A DNA stretch of 64,000 nt from Streptomyces sp. CB03234 (lineage in GTDB: Bacteria; Actinomycetota; Actinomycetes; Streptomycetales; Streptomycetaceae): positions 425,591 to 489,590 of the forward strand of contig NZ_LIYH01000002.1 in NCBI RefSeq assembly GCF_001905885.1, given 5' to 3'. Under the pieces are notes generated by a model, which was not told the origin of the DNA, searched no databases, and saw only the letters and a program-made list of their open reading frames with translations. Positions 51,548-60,687 of this stretch are shown here, one piece after another. How positions within the stretch are numbered: position 1 is the first letter of the stretch; the number at the start of each line of letters is the position of its first letter. The position numbers and the translations under genes were made by a program.

Positions 51548-53061
51548 CGGGCGGCCTCCACGGCGCCCAGGTGGCGGTCGCGGGTCGCGTTCCGGTCCAC
51601 CTTGCCGGTGTGGGTCCGCTCCAGCGCGTCCACCGGGACGATCATGCTCGGCACCAGGTGCGGGGGTGCCGTCCGCGTCAGCCGGTCGCGGATGCCCGCG
51701 GCGACCGCGCCCGGCTCAACGGCCGGCAGCGGCACGAAGAAGGCGGCCAGAGAGGAGTGCCCGGCCCGTTCCACTGCGGCGGCCGCGACCGATGACACCC
51801 CCTCGCACCGTCCGATCAGCGCCTCGACGTCGAGCAGGTCCACCCGGAAACCGCGGATCTTGACCTGGTGGTCGCAGCGCCCCCGGAACACCAGGACACC
51901 GCCGGCCGCCTCGCCGACCAGGTCCCCCGTGCGGTACGAGCGGACTCCGGCGTGTTCGGTGAACCGGGCCGCCGTCGCCTCGGGGTCGTCGTGGTAGCCG
52001 AGGGCCAGGCCGGGCCCGGAGACGTACAACTCACCCATGTCGTCGATCCGCTGGCCCACATGCGGCAGGGGGAGCCCGATGGGCAGGTCCCCGCCGGTCT
52101 CCGGCAGCGTGGGGGCGCCCGGCCCGGCGAGCTGAACCGCGTGCGTGACCAGGGCGGTCTCCGTGGAGCCGTAGGTATTGAGCAGCCGGACGTCCTCGGC
52201 GCCGCCGAGCCGGCGCCAGCGCTCCAGCATGTCGGCGCGCACCGCCTCCCCGCCGATCACCACGGTGCGCAGGGACGTGGGCAGCCGGGCGCCGTGGTGC
52301 AGCAGATCACCCGTCAGACCGTCCCAGAACCCGGTGGGCAGCACCGCGACCGAGATCTGCTGCTCCTCCGCCACCCGCGCGAAGTCCTCCCGCGCCCCGT
52401 CGTCGATGACCAGGGTGGCGCCCCCCGTCAGGGTCGGGAGGATCTCCTCCAGGCTCGTGTCACCGCCCGCACCGTGGAAGTGCAGCACGAACTCGCCCTC
52501 GCCGACGCCGTACAGGCCGCGCAGCGGCGGCACCACGGCCGCCGGGGCGCGGTGGGGGACCACCACGCCCTTCGGCTCGCCGGTGGAGCCGGAGGTGAAC
52601 AGCACGTACGCCGGTTCCTCCGGCGGCGGGCCCGGCCACGGCGGCGCGACGGACGCCGCGGACGCCGCGGGGGCGGGTGCCCAGCGTGGCGTGATCACCT
52701 TCTCGACGGCCGGCTGCCAGCCGGTTTCCGCGGTCGTCACCGCCTCCCGGCAGCCCACCCGCCGGAGGATCTCCTCCAGCCGGGCCTCGGGGTGGTGGGC
52801 CTCCAACGGCACGTACGCCCGTCCCGCCGCGAGCACGCCGAGGATCGCCGCCACGTCACGGGCGGAGTGGTGCACCACGACACCCACGGGCGGCTGGGGC
52901 TCCGCCGTGCGCGGCTCCACGGCGGCGGCCACCGACAGCACCCAGGAGGCGAAGGCGCCATAGGTGAGGACGAGACCGTTGTCGACCACGGCCGGCCGCC
53001 CCGGATCGTTGCGCGCCGTGTCGAAAAACGGTTCCAGAAACGAGGTTTCGGAGGACTTCAT
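51544..53061 (-). CDS. Stand-alone NRPS adenylation domain
   Basis: A 505-residue adenylation protein without PCP or C domain. Core motifs: A3 LFTSGSTGEPKGV, A5 NTYGSTETALV, A7 SYRTGDLV, A8 GRCDHQVKIRGFRVDLLDVE, A10 HTGKVDR (catalytic Lys). The amino-group Asp is in GAGGDTSLEE. In streptothricin biosynthesis, stand-alone A domains form amide bonds to build the beta-lysine chain; this protein may do the same. ATG at 53061 begins MKSSETS; the divergent CocE gene starts 2 bp away on the other strand. Confidence 0.9.
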   Translation of the reverse strand: MKSSETSFLEPFFDTARNDPGRPAVVDNGLVLTYGAFASWVLSVAAAVEPRTAEPQPPVGVVVHHSARDVAAILGVLAAGRAYVPLEAHHPEARLEEILRRVGCREAVTTAETGWQPAVEKVITPRWAPAPAASAASVAPPWPGPPPEEPAYVLFTSGSTGEPKGVVVPHRAPAAVVPPLRGLYGVGEGEFVLHFHGAGGDTSLEEILPTLTGGATLVIDDGAREDFARVAEEQQISVAVLPTGFWDGLTGDLLHHGARLPTSLRTVVIGGEAVRADMLERWRRLGGAEDVRLLNTYGSTETALVTHAVQLAGPGAPTLPETGGDLPIGLPLPHVGQRIDDMGELYVSGPGLALGYHDDPEATAARFTEHAGVRSYRTGDLVGEAAGGVLVFRGRCDHQVKIRGFRVDLLDVEALIGRCEGVSSVAAAAVERAGHSSLAAFFVPLPAVEPGAVAAGIRDRLTRTAPPHLVPSMIVPVDALERTHTGKVDRNATRDRHLGAVEAAR

Positions 53062-53062
53062 T

Positions 53063-54730
53063 GTGAATTCCCGTGAGGTGTTGGAATATTGGCGGGTGCG
53101 TATTGTTGTGGAACACGATGTGAAAATACCCATGCGGGACGGCGTGTTATTGAGCGCCGACCTCTACCGCCCGGAGACGGCCGGGGCGGTGCCGGTGCTC
53201 ATCCGGCGGACGCCCTACGGGAAGGCGGGAAGCCCCGGCGGGGCCTCCGTCGACGGCCTGCGGCTGGTCCGCTCCGGATACGCCCTGCTGGTGCAGGACG
53301 TCCGCGGCCGGTTCGCCTCCGGCGGCGCCTTCGAGCCCTACTGGAACGAGGCCGCGGACGGCGCGGACACCGTCGCCTGGGCGGTGCGGCAGCCGTGGTG
53401 CGACGGCTCGGCCGGTCTGTTCGGCCGGTCGTACGAGGGCATGGCCGCGCTGCTCGCGGCGAGCGAGCGGCCGCCCGGTCTGGGCGCCGTCGCGCCGCAC
53501 GTGGCGGGTTCGGGGTTCGACGAGGGCTGGACCCGCCAGGGCGGCGCCTTCCAGCTGGGCTTCCTCCTCTACTGGGTGCTGTACGACCTGCTGCTCAGCG
53601 GGGCCGGGCTGGCCGGGCCGGAGCTGGCCGAGGTGGCCGGCGCGGTCGACCGGATCGACGCGCTGTACGCGGATCCGGACGCCGCCGGGGACCTCCTGGA
53701 CCGGCTTGCGCCCTATTACCGGCAATGGCTCGAGCACCCCTCCGGCCACCCGTACTGGAAGCGTGCCGCACCGCGCGAGGCGTATGCGTCGATAAATGTT
53801 CCGGTTTTGAATCTGACGGGCTGGTACGACATATTCCTGGCCGGTGCCCTGGAGAATTACCGGGGAATCAGGGAACAGGGCGTGGAGACGCGTCTGGTGG
53901 TCGGCCCCTGGTCCCACTGCGTCACCGGAGGCATTTTCCCGCAGCGCCGTTACGGGCTCGCCGCCGATGAGCGGGAGCTCGACGTCACCGGCCTGCACCT
54001 GGACCACTTCGACCGTCACCTGCGCGGGCGGCGGACCGGTGCGGCGGCCCCCGAGCCGGTACGGCTCTTCCTCACCGGTGCCGACGAGTGGCGCTCCTTC
54101 GCCGACTGGCCGGCGCCCGGCACGGAGGAGTACGTGCTCCACCTGGACGGCCGGCGGCTCACGCCCGGACCCACACCGCGGGCGGCCGGCAGCGACGCGA
54201 TACGCCACGACCCGGCCGACCCCGTGCCCACCACCGGTGGCGCCACCGCCCTGCCCGGCCAGTTCACCGGCGGCGACTGCGGCCCGCTGGACCAGCGCGA
54301 GGTGGAGCAGCGCGGCGACGTCCTGTGCTTCACCGGCGCACCGCTCACCGCCCCGCTGACCGTGGTCGGTGACACCGTCCTGACGGTCTACGTCACTCCC
54401 GACGCGGCGGGCGCCGACGTGACGGGCAAGCTCGTCGACGTCTGGCCTAACGGCCGGGCGGAGTTGCTGTGTGACGGCATCCACCGGCTGGAGCCGGCCA
54501 CGGCGCCGGGGGCGGGCGACCCGCCCGGCCCCGGCCGGCCGGTCGAGGTCACCGTCCGCCTCGGCGCGATCGGCCATGTGTTCCGCACCGGGCACCGGGT
54601 CCGCCTGGAGGTCGCGGCCAGCAACGCACCGCGCTTCGACGTCCATCCCCGGGTGGTCGCGCGCCACACCGTCCACCACGGCGGTGACCATCCCTCACGC
54701 CTGCTGCTGCCGCTTCTCGCCGGCGGCTGA
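53063..54730 (+). CDS. CocE/NonD-family hydrolase; contains TTA codon
   Basis: A 555-residue hydrolase of the X-Pro dipeptidyl-peptidase S15/cocaine esterase group. Motifs: IPMRDGVLLSADLYRP, RTPYGK, VQDVRGRFASGG, nucleophile elbow FGRSYEGM, LTGWYDIFLAGA and GPWSHC for the His. The C-terminal jelly-roll domain (about 380-555) is present. It could hydrolyse amide or ester bonds of the antibiotic for activation or inactivation. GTG 53063 has GGAGGA 7 nt upstream (inside the divergent gene's start); GTG 53096 is an alternative. TTA codon at 53147-53149 implies bldA dependence. Its 3' end overlaps the glycosyltransferase by 36 bp. Confidence 0.85.
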   Translation: MNSREVLEYWRVRIVVEHDVKIPMRDGVLLSADLYRPETAGAVPVLIRRTPYGKAGSPGGASVDGLRLVRSGYALLVQDVRGRFASGGAFEPYWNEAADGADTVAWAVRQPWCDGSAGLFGRSYEGMAALLAASERPPGLGAVAPHVAGSGFDEGWTRQGGAFQLGFLLYWVLYDLLLSGAGLAGPELAEVAGAVDRIDALYADPDAAGDLLDRLAPYYRQWLEHPSGHPYWKRAAPREAYASINVPVLNLTGWYDIFLAGALENYRGIREQGVETRLVVGPWSHCVTGGIFPQRRYGLAADERELDVTGLHLDHFDRHLRGRRTGAAAPEPVRLFLTGADEWRSFADWPAPGTEEYVLHLDGRRLTPGPTPRAAGSDAIRHDPADPVPTTGGATALPGQFTGGDCGPLDQREVEQRGDVLCFTGAPLTAPLTVVGDTVLTVYVTPDAAGADVTGKLVDVWPNGRAELLCDGIHRLEPATAPGAGDPPGPGRPVEVTVRLGAIGHVFRTGHRVRLEVAASNAPRFDVHPRVVARHTVHHGGDHPSRLLLPLLAGG

Positions 54731-55876
54731 CGCGACGGCCGGGCCGGCGGCGTCCTGATGGAAGACCGACAGGTCGGTCACCTTCTCGATCCGCCGGCCG
54801 GCCTCCCAGTGCGCCCGCCGTAGCCGCCGCAGCTGTGCCTTGGTCAGGCGGGTGCTGTGCTGCGGGATCGACCGCACCATTCGCGCCCGCTTGGCCGAGG
54901 CCGGGTAGCGGTCCCGGACCCGGTACGGGTCGTTCAGCAGGTGGTGCACGGTCCCCGCGTGGAAGGCGACCTTCAGCAGCGCGTAGTACGCCGCGGCCCC
55001 CGCGCCCTTGTCGCGGGCGCAGTGCACCAGCGTCCTGCTCGCCTCGTACAGCCGCCACAGCACCGGCACGGTCGGCGTGGTGAACACTCCCGTCTCCTGG
55101 GCGATGCCCTCGCCGACGCCGTAGCGGAAGTAGCTGCGCATGTTCGCGAAGCCGTGCTGGGCGTCGTGGAAGATCCGGGCCTCGGGCAGGTACACCACCG
55201 GGATGCCGGCCAACTGGAGCCGGAAGTCGAACTCCCGGTCCTCGCACCAGTGGATGAGCTCGTCGAAGTGGTAGCCGCCGATATGGTCGACGATCGCCCG
55301 GTTGTAGATGAGCGGCGGGGACAGGGCACTGACGTAGTCACCCTCGTCGAACTCGCGGACCCGGGCGGTCAGTTTGCTGAGCAGCCCGTCCGACTCGCCG
55401 TACACCACCTGCCCCTTGACCACCGGGGCGGTCAGCACCGTGCGGACCATGGCCCGCACCACACCCGGGGCGAAGGTGCAGTCGGAGTCCATGAGCAGCA
55501 GGTACTGCCGGTCGGTGGCGGCGGCGCCCGCGTTGTAGGCCGCGCCCAGGTTGCCGACGTCGTCGATCTCGGTGACCGTCAGCGGCCGCGGGTGCTCGGC
55601 GATCAGCTTCAGCACCGCGTCGCTGGGGCCGTTGAGCGCCAGCACGATCTCGACGTCCTCGTCGATCGACGCGATGCAGTCGGCGATCCGCAGGTCGTCG
55701 CGCAGGGCGATGATCACGGCGGTGCGGGCGATCCCCTCTTCGACCGCGGCCTCGCCCACTGGGTCGGGGGCCATCCCGTTCTCCCTCGTCTCGTCGGTGT
55801 GCGTGCCCGTGTGCACGCGGGTGTCCGTGTCGGTGCGCAGCGGTCCGCGCACGGTCGTCGCCGGTGTCGTGGTCAT
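54695..55876 (-). CDS. Family 2 glycosyltransferase
   Basis: A 393-residue GT2 enzyme. N-terminal ~55 residues are low-complexity (Thr/His/Asp-rich). GT-A fold features: IIALRDD, VLALNGPSD, LLLMDSDCTFAPG (DxD) and the acceptor-base region HWCEDREFDFRLQLAG. The C-terminal ~130 residues are helical and basic. In a streptothricin-type cluster a guanidino-N-glycosyltransferase attaches the amino sugar to streptolidine; this is a candidate. ATG overlaps the ATP-grasp stop by 4 bp, in a tightly coupled operon. Convergent with the CocE gene. Confidence 0.85.
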   Translation of the reverse strand: MTTTPATTVRGPLRTDTDTRVHTGTHTDETRENGMAPDPVGEAAVEEGIARTAVIIALRDDLRIADCIASIDEDVEIVLALNGPSDAVLKLIAEHPRPLTVTEIDDVGNLGAAYNAGAAATDRQYLLLMDSDCTFAPGVVRAMVRTVLTAPVVKGQVVYGESDGLLSKLTARVREFDEGDYVSALSPPLIYNRAIVDHIGGYHFDELIHWCEDREFDFRLQLAGIPVVYLPEARIFHDAQHGFANMRSYFRYGVGEGIAQETGVFTTPTVPVLWRLYEASRTLVHCARDKGAGAAAYYALLKVAFHAGTVHHLLNDPYRVRDRYPASAKRARMVRSIPQHSTRLTKAQLRRLRRAHWEAGRRIEKVTDLSVFHQDAAGPAVASAAGEKRQQQA

Positions 55877-57105
55877 CGCGCCGGAGCCTTGAACCGCAGG
55901 GGCAGCGCGCGCAGCGTGCGCTCGGCGATCGCCTCCGCCTCGGCCGGCTCGTCGGCGTACGCGATCACCCCCGCCAGGACGTCGGCCCCGCCGCGGTAGG
56001 GCGGCACCACGGTGCCGGGCTCCAGCTCGATGCCCCAGAAGACGTCGTGCACCCCCACCCGGCGGGCGACATCGCGCGGGTCGCCGACCCACTCCACCAC
56101 CCCGCCGTCCGCCGGCAGGAACCGCTGTACCGCCGCCCTGTCCCGTGTCGCACGCAGCTCGGAGAGCTCCAGCGGCCGGCCCAGCGCCAGCCGCACCACG
56201 TTGGGCAGCGGGTCCACCCCGGTGGCCAGCCGCATCACCTCGGTGGCGATGCGCGCACCGGTGAGCCGGCCGGTGATCTCCAACAGCACCACCCGGCCGT
56301 CACGGGTACGCAGGATGTCGGTGTTGATCACCGCCGGGTCCAGGCGCAGAGCCCGCGCCCCTCGCCGCACGGTGTCGGTGACCTCGTCGATCTGCTCGGG
56401 GGTGAGCCGACTGGGGAGCGTGTCGCCGCCCTCGAAGAAGTAAGGGGCGAACTCCTCCTTGCGCCCGTACTCCCGGTCGGCGAAACCGAACCGGTGCAGC
56501 TCGCCGTCGACCATGAAGGCGGCCAGCGTGTGCTCGGTCCCCTCCAGGAACTCCTCGACGACGATCCGGCCGACGGGGCTGAGCCGCAGCGCCTCGGCCG
56601 CCGTCTCCCGTACGGTCTCGGGCGACTCCACCTTCATCACGCCCAGCGAACCGGTCTGGTCGCTCGGCTTGAGCACGGCCGGCAGGCCGACCTCGGCGAC
56701 CGCCCGCAGCGCCTCCGCCACGCTCTCGGCGGTCGCGAACCGGGGGAGGTCCAGGCCCGCCTCGCGCAGGATCGCCAGCCGCCGGTCCTTGAGCGTGCAG
56801 TTCAGCGCCGTCTCCAGGGGCAGGCCGGGGCAGCCGAACCGGTGGGCCAGCACGCTGATCACCGGAGGGTTGTCGGCACCGAGCGAGAACACGCCGTCCA
56901 AGCGGTCGACGCCGGCCGCTGACAGCTCCGCGAGGACCGCCGTGCTGTCGGCCGGGTCGCAGACCAGCAGCACGTCCGCCGCCGCCCGCGCCCGGTCGGT
57001 GGGCGTGTCGGTGACCACCACCAGCTCCCGCTGGGGCGACCGGAGTTCGGCCAGCGAGTGGTCCATCCCCGAACCGAGCCCGCACACCAGGAGTCGCTCA
57101 GTCAC
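55873..57105 (-). CDS. ATP-grasp carboxylate-amine ligase-like protein
   Basis: A 410-residue ATP-grasp protein. N-domain Rossmann VCGLGSGMDHSLAEL; ATP-binding VLKPSDQTGSLGVMKV and IVVEEFLEGTEHT; metal-binding INTDILRTRDGRVVLLEITG (quoted in full, 20 residues). The usual Glu-x-Asn reads Glu-Ile-Thr, so metal binding may differ. The family joins an acyl phosphate to an amine. GTG with GGGAGG 5 nt upstream; overlaps the deacetylase gene by 8 bp. It might ligate an amino acid or sugar amine of the antibiotic. Confidence 0.86.
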   Translation of the reverse strand: MTERLLVCGLGSGMDHSLAELRSPQRELVVVTDTPTDRARAAADVLLVCDPADSTAVLAELSAAGVDRLDGVFSLGADNPPVISVLAHRFGCPGLPLETALNCTLKDRRLAILREAGLDLPRFATAESVAEALRAVAEVGLPAVLKPSDQTGSLGVMKVESPETVRETAAEALRLSPVGRIVVEEFLEGTEHTLAAFMVDGELHRFGFADREYGRKEEFAPYFFEGGDTLPSRLTPEQIDEVTDTVRRGARALRLDPAVINTDILRTRDGRVVLLEITGRLTGARIATEVMRLATGVDPLPNVVRLALGRPLELSELRATRDRAAVQRFLPADGGVVEWVGDPRDVARRVGVHDVFWGIELEPGTVVPPYRGGADVLAGVIAYADEPAEAEAIAERTLRALPLRFKAPAR

Positions 57106-57835
57106 GGCCGCCTCCCGGCCCCTCGCCCGGCGACCCCGCCGCGGCGGCCGGTCCGTCGGCCGCGGGCGGGCTGTGCAGGCTCAGCACCTGGAACACCTCC
57201 GCGTGGCCCGAGCCCGCGGAGACGGCGCCCCGGTAGCGGGCCAGCCCCCGGATGCCCTCGTCCCAGGCGGCGTGGCGCAGCTGCGACACGTACGCGCGCA
57301 TCGCCTCGACCTTGGTCTCGATCTGGCCGTCGATGTCCTCCGCGTACTGGAACCGGGCCATCGGCGCCCACACCTCGTAGCCGAGCACCAGGTGCGGCGC
57401 CGGCATCGGCCGCTCGCCCGCCTCCTGGAAGAACTCCGACTGCGCCATCCAGAGCGCCTCGGTGGTCAGCTGGTGCACCATGCGGTGCTCGACGTCGTCG
57501 TCGTTGTCATGGGGCAGGTAGACCACCTGCGGCCGCACCTCCCGCATCACCCGCACCAGGTCCAGGTGCACGCGGCGGGAGAGCGTGAAGTCCCGTGACG
57601 GCTCGTCGAAGCGGATGCAGCGGTGCACGCCCAGCGTCTTCGCGGCGGTCTCCGTCTCAGCGGCGAACTCCGCGTCGCCGACCTCGCCGTCCAGGGCGCT
57701 GCGCTCGCGCCCGATGACGATGACGACCGTCACCCGGGCGCCGTCCCGCACGTGTTTGGCGATGGAACCGCCGCAGCCGATGACGTCGTCGTCGGGGTGC
57801 GGCGCGACGACCAGCACATCGGTGACCCCCGTCAC
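57098..57835 (-). CDS. PIG-L/LmbE deacetylase
   Basis: A 245-residue zinc deacetylase. Metal site VVAPHPDDDVIGCGGS (His13, Asp15-Asp16) and a later HRMVHQL; the usual HPDDE reads HPDDD. Such enzymes remove acetyl from N-acetyl sugars; in streptothricin biosynthesis an N-acetyl-D-gulosamine deacetylase of this family is required, which fits. GTG chosen because it overlaps the MocA-SDR stop by 4 bp (GTGA coupling). A longer upstream extension would run over that gene. Confidence 0.9.
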   Translation of the reverse strand: MTGVTDVLVVAPHPDDDVIGCGGSIAKHVRDGARVTVVIVIGRERSALDGEVGDAEFAAETETAAKTLGVHRCIRFDEPSRDFTLSRRVHLDLVRVMREVRPQVVYLPHDNDDDVEHRMVHQLTTEALWMAQSEFFQEAGERPMPAPHLVLGYEVWAPMARFQYAEDIDGQIETKVEAMRAYVSQLRHAAWDEGIRGLARYRGAVSAGSGHAEVFQVLSLHSPPAADGPAAAAGSPGEGPGGGRD

Positions 57836-59859
57836 GACCGCACCTCCGGCACCTGCCGGGCCCAGGCCGCCCACTGCCCGCTCAGCTCGACGCCCTCGGC
57901 GAAGGGGGTACGCGCGGTGAAGCCGAGCAGGCGCTCGGCCTTGTCGTACCGGGCCCGCGCGGTCGAGCGGTACAGCTCCAGCTCCCAGTCCGGCACCGGA
58001 TCGCCGGCGCACTGCCCGGCTGGCTCACCCAGGCCCCGCAGGGAGCGGATCGCGTCGAAGAACCGGCCCCAGCCGAGCGCTTCGCCGTTGCCGATGAGGA
58101 AGCGCTGACCGGCGGCCGCGTCCTCGCCGACGGCCAGGAGCACCGCGTCCACCAGGTCGTCCACGTACACGGCGTTGCACACGCCGCTGTCCTCGCCCGT
58201 CGGGAGCGCGGCGAAGTCGCCTTCGGCGCGCCGCAGCTGCGCGGTGGTCCACTGGCCGCCCCACGGCCCATAGACCACGCCGGGCTGGAGCACGACGGTC
58301 TCCAGGTCGGGTCCGTGGGCGTCGAGGACAAGCCGCTCCGCGGCGAGCTTCTGCTGCTCGTACTCGCGGTCGGCCGGATCGGCCGGGCGGGCCGGCGACT
58401 CCTCGGTCAGCTCACCGGTGGCGGCGGGGTCGTAGACGTCGATGGTGCTCAGGTGCACCACCCGCCGGACCCCGGCGGCGCGGGCGGCGGCCAGGACGTT
58501 GGCGGTGCCCTCGACGGAGGCCGCCCAGCGGTCCGCCTCGTCACCGGCGCTGCCGAAGGCACAGTGCACGACGGTGTCGCACCCCTCGAAGGCGGCCCGC
58601 AGACCGTCGGTGCCCAGCAGGTCGGCCTGGCGGAACTCCAGCCGGTCCTGCGGCAGGACGGACAGCCGCGCGGCCCGGCCGAAGCCGCGCACCACCGGCC
58701 GGACCTGGGCCCGCGTGCCCAGGGCCAGCCGCTCGACGACGCGGCCGCCGATGAAGCCGCTCGCGCCGGTGACCGCCACCGTGCGGCCGTCGAGCGCTGC
58801 GCCGTCGGCGTCGGGCACCGCGCCGCGGGTCGTCCAGGGCTGTGCGGCGTCCTCGCGGGCGCCGCCGTAGCACTCCTGGATCAGTTCGACGACGCGCAGA
58901 CCGTCCTCGGGGCCGGAGTGCACGGCGGCGGTGCCGCGCACGGCCGCGGCGAAGTTGGCGAGCTGCTCGGTGAACAGCAGCTCCCACTCGCCCTGGGCGG
59001 GGGCCACTGCCTCCACGTCGCCCCGGTGCAGTTCCACGCCGTCCGAGGTGACCAGGGTGCACTCGCCGGCCGGGAAATCCGTACCGATGGTCACGGTCGC
59101 CTTGGTGCCCGTCACCCGGCAGGAGATGCCGAGGTCGCGCAGCCGGCTGAACTCGCAGTGCACGTCGACGGTGCCGAACCGCAGGTGGGCGCTCGCGTCG
59201 GTCTCCACGCCGCCGAGGGAGTTGTCCTCGTAGCGGACGACCTCCACGTCGGGGCCCAGCCACCACAGCAGCGTGTCGAAGACGTGGGAGGCGGTGTCGG
59301 TGAGCACCCCGCCGCCCGCGAGCCGCCGGTCGAACATCGACCAGGAGACCGGCTCCCAGGCGTACGGGTGGCCCTCCGCCCAGTCGACGCGCACCACATC
59401 GCCCAGATCGCCGCCCTCGACGAGTCGCTTGACCCAGGCGTACGCGGGGAAGAGCCGCCGCGGATGGGCCATCGCGAGCACCGGCGCGGAGGCATCGGCG
59501 GCGAGGTCGACCAGGTGCCGGGCGTCCTCGACCGAGGTGGTCATCGGCTTCTCCAGCAGCACGTGCTTGCCGGCGGCGAGCAGCGACTGAACGGTCCGGG
59601 CGTGCAGGGTGTGCGGGACGACGACCACGGCGGCGTCGAAGGTGTCCGCGGCCTCGGCCGGGTCGGTGGCGATCACCACCTCGTCGGCACCGGTCCCGCC
59701 GAGTTCGCGGTAGAGCTCGAGCGCGGCCCGCGCCTGGCGCGGGTCCCGGTCGACGAGTGCGGTCAGCTGCACGTCGCCCTTCAGCGGTGGCAGGGCGGGC
59801 ACGTGGCAGCCGCGGGCGGCGGCACCGCACCCGACGATGGCGAGGCGTACGGGAGGCAT
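57832..59859 (-). CDS. Fused Gfo/Idh/MocA oxidoreductase - NAD-dependent epimerase (SDR)
   Basis: A 675-residue bifunctional protein. Residues 1 to about 340 are a Gfo/Idh/MocA oxidoreductase: Rossmann AIVGCGAAARGCHVPAL, the LLEKPMTT signature (Glu-Lys-Pro) and a C-terminal beta-sheet domain. Residues about 353-675 are an extended SDR: VAVTGASGFIGGRVVE, YEQQK (catalytic Tyr/Lys) and a C-terminal variable part. Two NAD-dependent centres in one chain suggest stepwise sugar oxidation and epimerisation, perhaps GlcNAc to gulosamine-type conversion. ATG with TGGAGAA upstream. Confidence 0.9.
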   Translation of the reverse strand: MPPVRLAIVGCGAAARGCHVPALPPLKGDVQLTALVDRDPRQARAALELYRELGGTGADEVVIATDPAEAADTFDAAVVVVPHTLHARTVQSLLAAGKHVLLEKPMTTSVEDARHLVDLAADASAPVLAMAHPRRLFPAYAWVKRLVEGGDLGDVVRVDWAEGHPYAWEPVSWSMFDRRLAGGGVLTDTASHVFDTLLWWLGPDVEVVRYEDNSLGGVETDASAHLRFGTVDVHCEFSRLRDLGISCRVTGTKATVTIGTDFPAGECTLVTSDGVELHRGDVEAVAPAQGEWELLFTEQLANFAAAVRGTAAVHSGPEDGLRVVELIQECYGGAREDAAQPWTTRGAVPDADGAALDGRTVAVTGASGFIGGRVVERLALGTRAQVRPVVRGFGRAARLSVLPQDRLEFRQADLLGTDGLRAAFEGCDTVVHCAFGSAGDEADRWAASVEGTANVLAAARAAGVRRVVHLSTIDVYDPAATGELTEESPARPADPADREYEQQKLAAERLVLDAHGPDLETVVLQPGVVYGPWGGQWTTAQLRRAEGDFAALPTGEDSGVCNAVYVDDLVDAVLLAVGEDAAAGQRFLIGNGEALGWGRFFDAIRSLRGLGEPAGQCAGDPVPDWELELYRSTARARYDKAERLLGFTARTPFAEGVELSGQWAAWARQVPEVRS

Positions 59860-59935
59860 GGGTTCTCCAGGGGGTCGGAAAGGGGATGGTTCAGGAGGGG
59901 GCGGGCACTTTTGACGCGGGGCCGCGCGGCGCGGG

Positions 59936-60679
59936 TCACGGCGCGTCGGCCGGGTGGTGCACCCAGATGTTGGGTTCGGCGTACGTCCCGTGACCGTCCT
60001 CGGCGACTCGCAGCGGCACCAGGCCGCCGGGCAGCGGGTAGTCGCCAGGACCCGGCAGCGGGTGCCCGAGGAACTCCTCCCAGCGGGGAACCGGCTGACG
60101 GATCACCAGGGAACGGTGGGCGATTCCCAGCCGCCGGGCGCCGAGCTCCAGGTGCGTGCGCAGCCAAGGGTCGAAGCAGCGGCCGTCGGGGCGGCGCCAG
60201 GCGGCGTACTCCTCGATCGGGATCAGCGGATAGCGCGGCTTGCGCGTGGGCCGGACCGGGATGATCACCCCGCGCGGGCTCTGCCCGGCGGCCCTGGCGT
60301 GGACCTCGGTCAGCAGCCGCTCGGCGTGGCCGGCCGCCCGGTGCGCGGGATGGACGGACACCGACAGCATGCAGACGGCGTCCGGGTGGTCCGGCGGGCC
60401 GTGGTCGACGGCCTCCACCAGGACCTCGTCACTGCCGGAGGGCAGCGACGAGGCGGTGCCGTCCCAGCGCACCGGCAGCCCGTTGGCCGCCGCCACCAGA
60501 GTGCCGTCGCCGTCCACGAGGCAGAACTGGTGGGCGGGGTAGCGCTCGTACATCCCGTGCCAGCGCCAGTTGCCGGGGGACTCCCAGCTCATGAACGCGG
60601 GCATGTTGGCGCCGATCAGGGCGTCCACCTCGGGCAGCAGCCACGGGTCGCGGGACAGGTCGGTGAGGGTGAGTGCCAC
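59936..60679 (-). CDS. GNAT-family acetyltransferase-like protein
   Basis: A 247-residue protein. Residues 1 to about 130 are the GNAT N-half (MSWESPGNWRWHGMYERYPA, SVHPAHRAAGHAERLLTE, where the acetyl-CoA loop Q/RxxGxG/A is atypical); the C-half (PVRPTRKPRYPLIPIEEYAA, EPNIWVHHP) is unlike simple GNATs. Acyl donor and acceptor unknown. GTG start 8 bp after the hydroxylase stop; no strong Shine-Dalgarno. Lies between the hydroxylase and the sugar enzymes. Confidence 0.78.
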   Translation of the reverse strand: MALTLTDLSRDPWLLPEVDALIGANMPAFMSWESPGNWRWHGMYERYPAHQFCLVDGDGTLVAAANGLPVRWDGTASSLPSGSDEVLVEAVDHGPPDHPDAVCMLSVSVHPAHRAAGHAERLLTEVHARAAGQSPRGVIIPVRPTRKPRYPLIPIEEYAAWRRPDGRCFDPWLRTHLELGARRLGIAHRSLVIRQPVPRWEEFLGHPLPGPGDYPLPGGLVPLRVAEDGHGTYAEPNIWVHHPADAP

Positions 60680-60687
60680 CGGTGCGC

